Source: Diphasiastrum complanatum (lineage: Eukaryota; Streptophyta; Lycopodiopsida; Lycopodiales; Lycopodiaceae). From it: a stretch of DNA of 64,000 nucleotides. The stretch lies in the NCBI GenBank assembly GCA_029204225.1, contig CM055102.1, positions 21,214,637 through 21,278,636 on the forward strand, written 5' to 3'. The notes under the pieces were generated by a model, which searched no databases, was not told the origin of the DNA, and worked only from the letters and a program-made list of their open reading frames with translations. The translations under genes were made by a program, and so were the position numbers. Positions 61,475 to 64,000 of this stretch are shown one piece after another; position 1 is the stretch's first letter, and each line of letters opens with the position of its first letter.

Positions 61475-61850
61475 TCTCTCATTCATGATTAATATGGATG
61501 CAAGTAATATGGCTATTTGAACGATATTGTTGCAAGAGAGTCGGCGGCCCGTTGCATTTGAAAGTAAGAAGCTACCTAATTTACAGATCAAATATACTAC
61601 TCATGAAAAGGAGTTATTTGTCATGATCCATGCTTTGAAAACATCGAGACACTACTTGTATGGTAGTAAGTTTGTAGTGAATACAAATCACCAACCATTA
61701 ACGTATTTACACATTCAGAATGGTCTTAGAGGTCATTAAGGCCCGATGGGAACAAAAGTCCTATAGGAATTTGACTTTGAAGTGCATTATATCAGAGTGC
61801 CACCAATCGGGTGGCATATGCGCTTAGTCGAGATTAACTGCGATTAAAAC
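61475..61850 (+). pseudogene. Ty3/gypsy RNase H, displaced downstream of integrase
   Basis: MINMDASNMA, stop, LLQESRRPVAFESKKLPNLQ, THEKELFVMIHALKTSRHYL, VNTNHQPLTYLHIQ, then a frame change and FDFEVHYIRVPP. This is the RNase H domain, normally upstream of integrase, so the order is scrambled. Confidence 0.88.
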
Positions 61851-62880
61851 GAACTTTTATCTGTCCTTGAGAGGTCTATGTGAAAAAGATCTACATTTTG
61901 GACCAATTTTGGAGAAACTTCTAGCAATCAGACTGTTATACAAGGTGATCGATCTTGAGAGAAAGATAAAAGGTGTGAATGATTTTTTTTATCCATAATA
62001 GACTTTTGTTAATGACATTATTGACTTATAAAATGAAATGAAGTAATTTATTTTTCGTATCACCATGTTATTTTATTTAATATCTAATTTTGTTTATGTT
62101 GAAAAAAATATTTTTTTTAAAATTTTCATTAATATTTTAATCAAAAAAAGTGATGAACTTGGTCAAAAAACATCAAATTCTTATTTTCATTCATTTTTGC
62201 AAAACAATTACAAAAACAACACACGATAATTAAGATGTTATATTTTCAAATGCTAAGTGCTCACAATACGTAAATGACACTGCTTTTGCAAATGACACGC
62301 TTAAAAAGTTGTTCAAATAAAGGGCACAAATCACACTATTTTACATATTTTATTGTAATTTTAGAAAAGTTTAAATTTTTAACATATTAATATTAGATTC
62401 TTAACAAAATGGTCCAAAATATATTCACTTTTTCAAGTGTTTGATAATTGCAAAAAATATTGCAAAGATCCATATTTTTATTTCATGTTAACAATCAAAT
62501 TTTAGAACTTTATAAAAAGTTAAAATATTAAGCATTATAACAATTTTTTTAAATAAAAATCAATATCTCAATATTTATAAAATCTCAATTAATAATATTC
62601 ACTTTCAAAAAAATTTCCAATATGTACAGATTAGAGCACAGATAAAAATAATTTCTGAGTAGCATTGTCATAAATTTTGATATAAAAAATTTTATTTAAT
62701 GCAACAACTTATATTTGTTAAGCGAATCGAATATTGAGATTTTTTTTTTTAAATTCAAAAAAATATCTAAAAAAATGGATCTTTAGGTCACTTCTCTCTT
62801 TCTTTTGTCACCATGTTTTTTTAAAACAAAACTATTGTTGTGAGATGGTATTGAGACCAAACCAACTATTGAGCCATCAA
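61851..62880. other. AT-rich spacer
   Basis: Very AT-rich DNA with many A and T runs and no coding frame. Confidence 0.6.
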
Positions 62881-63244
62881 TAATGAACTTTCCACCCAAC
62901 TCAAAAGGAATCTTATACGACCATCAACAAGGCATCCCAGAGATACACAATGATATTACTATCCGAGAATTGCACAATTTATCTCACTTTCATTTGAGCC
63001 TACACAAAATGATGAGCCCAAACCTCAAGGGAAAGACAAAGCAACATGTCAAAAGAGATTCGTGTGCAAACTAAGAGCTCGCCTCCTTTTCGAATTGAAA
63101 ATGGACCTATTTGAAAGACAAAAGACAGAAAAGAAAAGTTACAATACAAGGACAAATGGGATCAGAATAGAGATCCTCAATCAAGAGGAAGTAGAGGCCA
63201 AAATAAAGCCCATTTTTGTCAAAGAATCTAGATATGTGGCATGA
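62881..63244 (+). other. unrecognised open frames
   Basis: Two short overlapping frames (62,883-63,074 and 63,062-63,244) rich in Lys, Glu and His. No known domain. They may be remnants of a retroelement gag-like protein, but nothing confirms it. Confidence 0.25.
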
Positions 63245-63577
63245 CGTCCTACAACTACTTAAAGATTATACAATGGATGAGGTAATCATAGTGATGTCAC
63301 AAACTAATTGCATCCAAGAGGAGGCATCAAAATACCATTAGCCAATATTCGATGACCCTACTAAGGTAAATCTCTAGAACTATCGTAGCTAGATGAAGAG
63401 GAATGATATTTATCGATGCTTCATTTTGGCCCAAGGCCAAGATAAAAAAGAACATTTACAATACAAGGACAAATGAGATCAAATGGAGATCCTCGATCAG
63501 GAGGAAGTAGAGGCCAACTCTAGAACTATCCTAGCTAGATGAAGAAGAATGATATTTATCACTGCTTCATTTTGGCC
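63141..63577. repeat. duplicated segments in A..B-A-B order
   Basis: Segment A (ACAATACAAGGACAAATG to GAAGTAGAGGCCA) occurs at 63,141-63,200 and 63,458-63,516. Segment B (CTCTAGAACTATC to GCTTCATTTTGGCC) occurs at 63,372-63,432 and 63,518-63,577. The second A and B are adjacent. Copies differ by a few bases, so the duplication is not very recent. Confidence 0.8.
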
Positions 63578-64000
63578 TTTGCACATTATTCAAGTCTACG
63601 GTTTGATCTATCATCTCAAGGCCCGCTCAAAAGAGCCCTAGTATCTACTCTTATTCTCTGACCTCCAAGTTAGTCCACATTGTTTCATGTTCATAAAGAC
63701 TTATCAAAATATGCTATTTGCTAATTTTCTAACACAACTTGAAGAATATAAGAAAGACTATCCAATGTACTTGGCTATTAGATAGCTAATTGAAACTGAG
63801 ATGAATTTTGGATATGCAACAAGTGGTATTAGTAATGATCTATAGCATCAACAAATACAATTGATGTAAGCGAGGGTAAGCAACATTATTTGGTAGATCA
63901 TTTGCCGAGGAATCCACAATACACCTACTACTAAGAAATAAGGCCCCATAATTTTGCACATTTATGCGCTAATGGTAAAAAATCATAACTTTCATTGCCA
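63578..64000. other. no gene seen
   Basis: Noncoding or highly decayed sequence to the window end; no domain is recognised on either strand. Confidence 0.4.

Overview
This window looks like nuclear DNA of a land plant with a large, repeat-rich genome. The evidence is one intron-rich plant sucrose synthase gene with canonical GT..AG introns, set among decayed LTR retrotransposons (Ty1/copia and Ty3/gypsy), a hAT element, two families of transposase-like genes and long CT/AC/GA/TA microsatellites. I suspect a non-flowering plant such as a fern or lycophyte, because the two transposase-like families are ones I associate with such genomes. That is an inference and not a sequence-based identification.

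Layout. 0.2-3.3 kb: a decayed copy of a transposase-like gene of the type I recall as DUF7869, with its 3' flank. 4.1-4.4 kb: a gypsy integrase scrap. 5.6-6.0 kb: CT/AC microsatellites. 6.4-8.9 kb (minus): a hAT transposase pseudogene whose splice sites are still visible. 11.4-14.8 kb: copia fragments and copy 1 of a second transposase-like family (minus). 14.8-19.9 kb (minus): a chromodomain-bearing gypsy element inserted in a copia fragment, with its 3' LTR intact and its 5' LTR lost. 20.7-26.2 kb: a cluster that may be one multi-gene DNA transposon. It holds a small plus-strand gene, a minus-strand Ulp1-like (C48) peptidase fragment, the plus-strand transposase-like gene (copy 2) and a minus-strand acidic protein gene. 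26.2-32.0 kb: copia pol remnants, three LTR segments and a short LTR with a tRNA-type primer-binding site. 33.4-37.0 kb: homopolymer tracts, minisatellites and a GC-rich hairpin. 39.8-40.8 kb: two tandem arrays just upstream of the one clearly functional gene. 41.6-49.3 kb (plus): sucrose synthase, 15 coding exons joining into one 812-residue reading frame. 49.3-53.6 kb: AT-rich spacer and microsatellites. 53.7-55.8 kb: an LTR abutting another copia pol fragment. 56.3-58.5 kb: copy 2 of the DUF7869-like element, cut by a copia element with a very short LTR (58.5-60.0 kb). 60.1-61.9 kb: gypsy pol pieces in scrambled order. 61.9-64.0 kb: AT-rich DNA and short duplications.

How it fits together. 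Only the sucrose synthase gene looks intact and able to make a protein. It would catalyse reversible cleavage of sucrose with UDP to UDP-glucose and fructose. Nearly everything else is mobile DNA in decay, and several nested insertions give relative ages: gypsy into copia at 14,780/14,781, and the short-LTR copia into the DUF7869-like element at 58,477/58,478. The best candidates for something undescribed are the 20.7-26.2 kb cluster and the DUF7869-like element, because each is present in at least two diverged copies within this one window.
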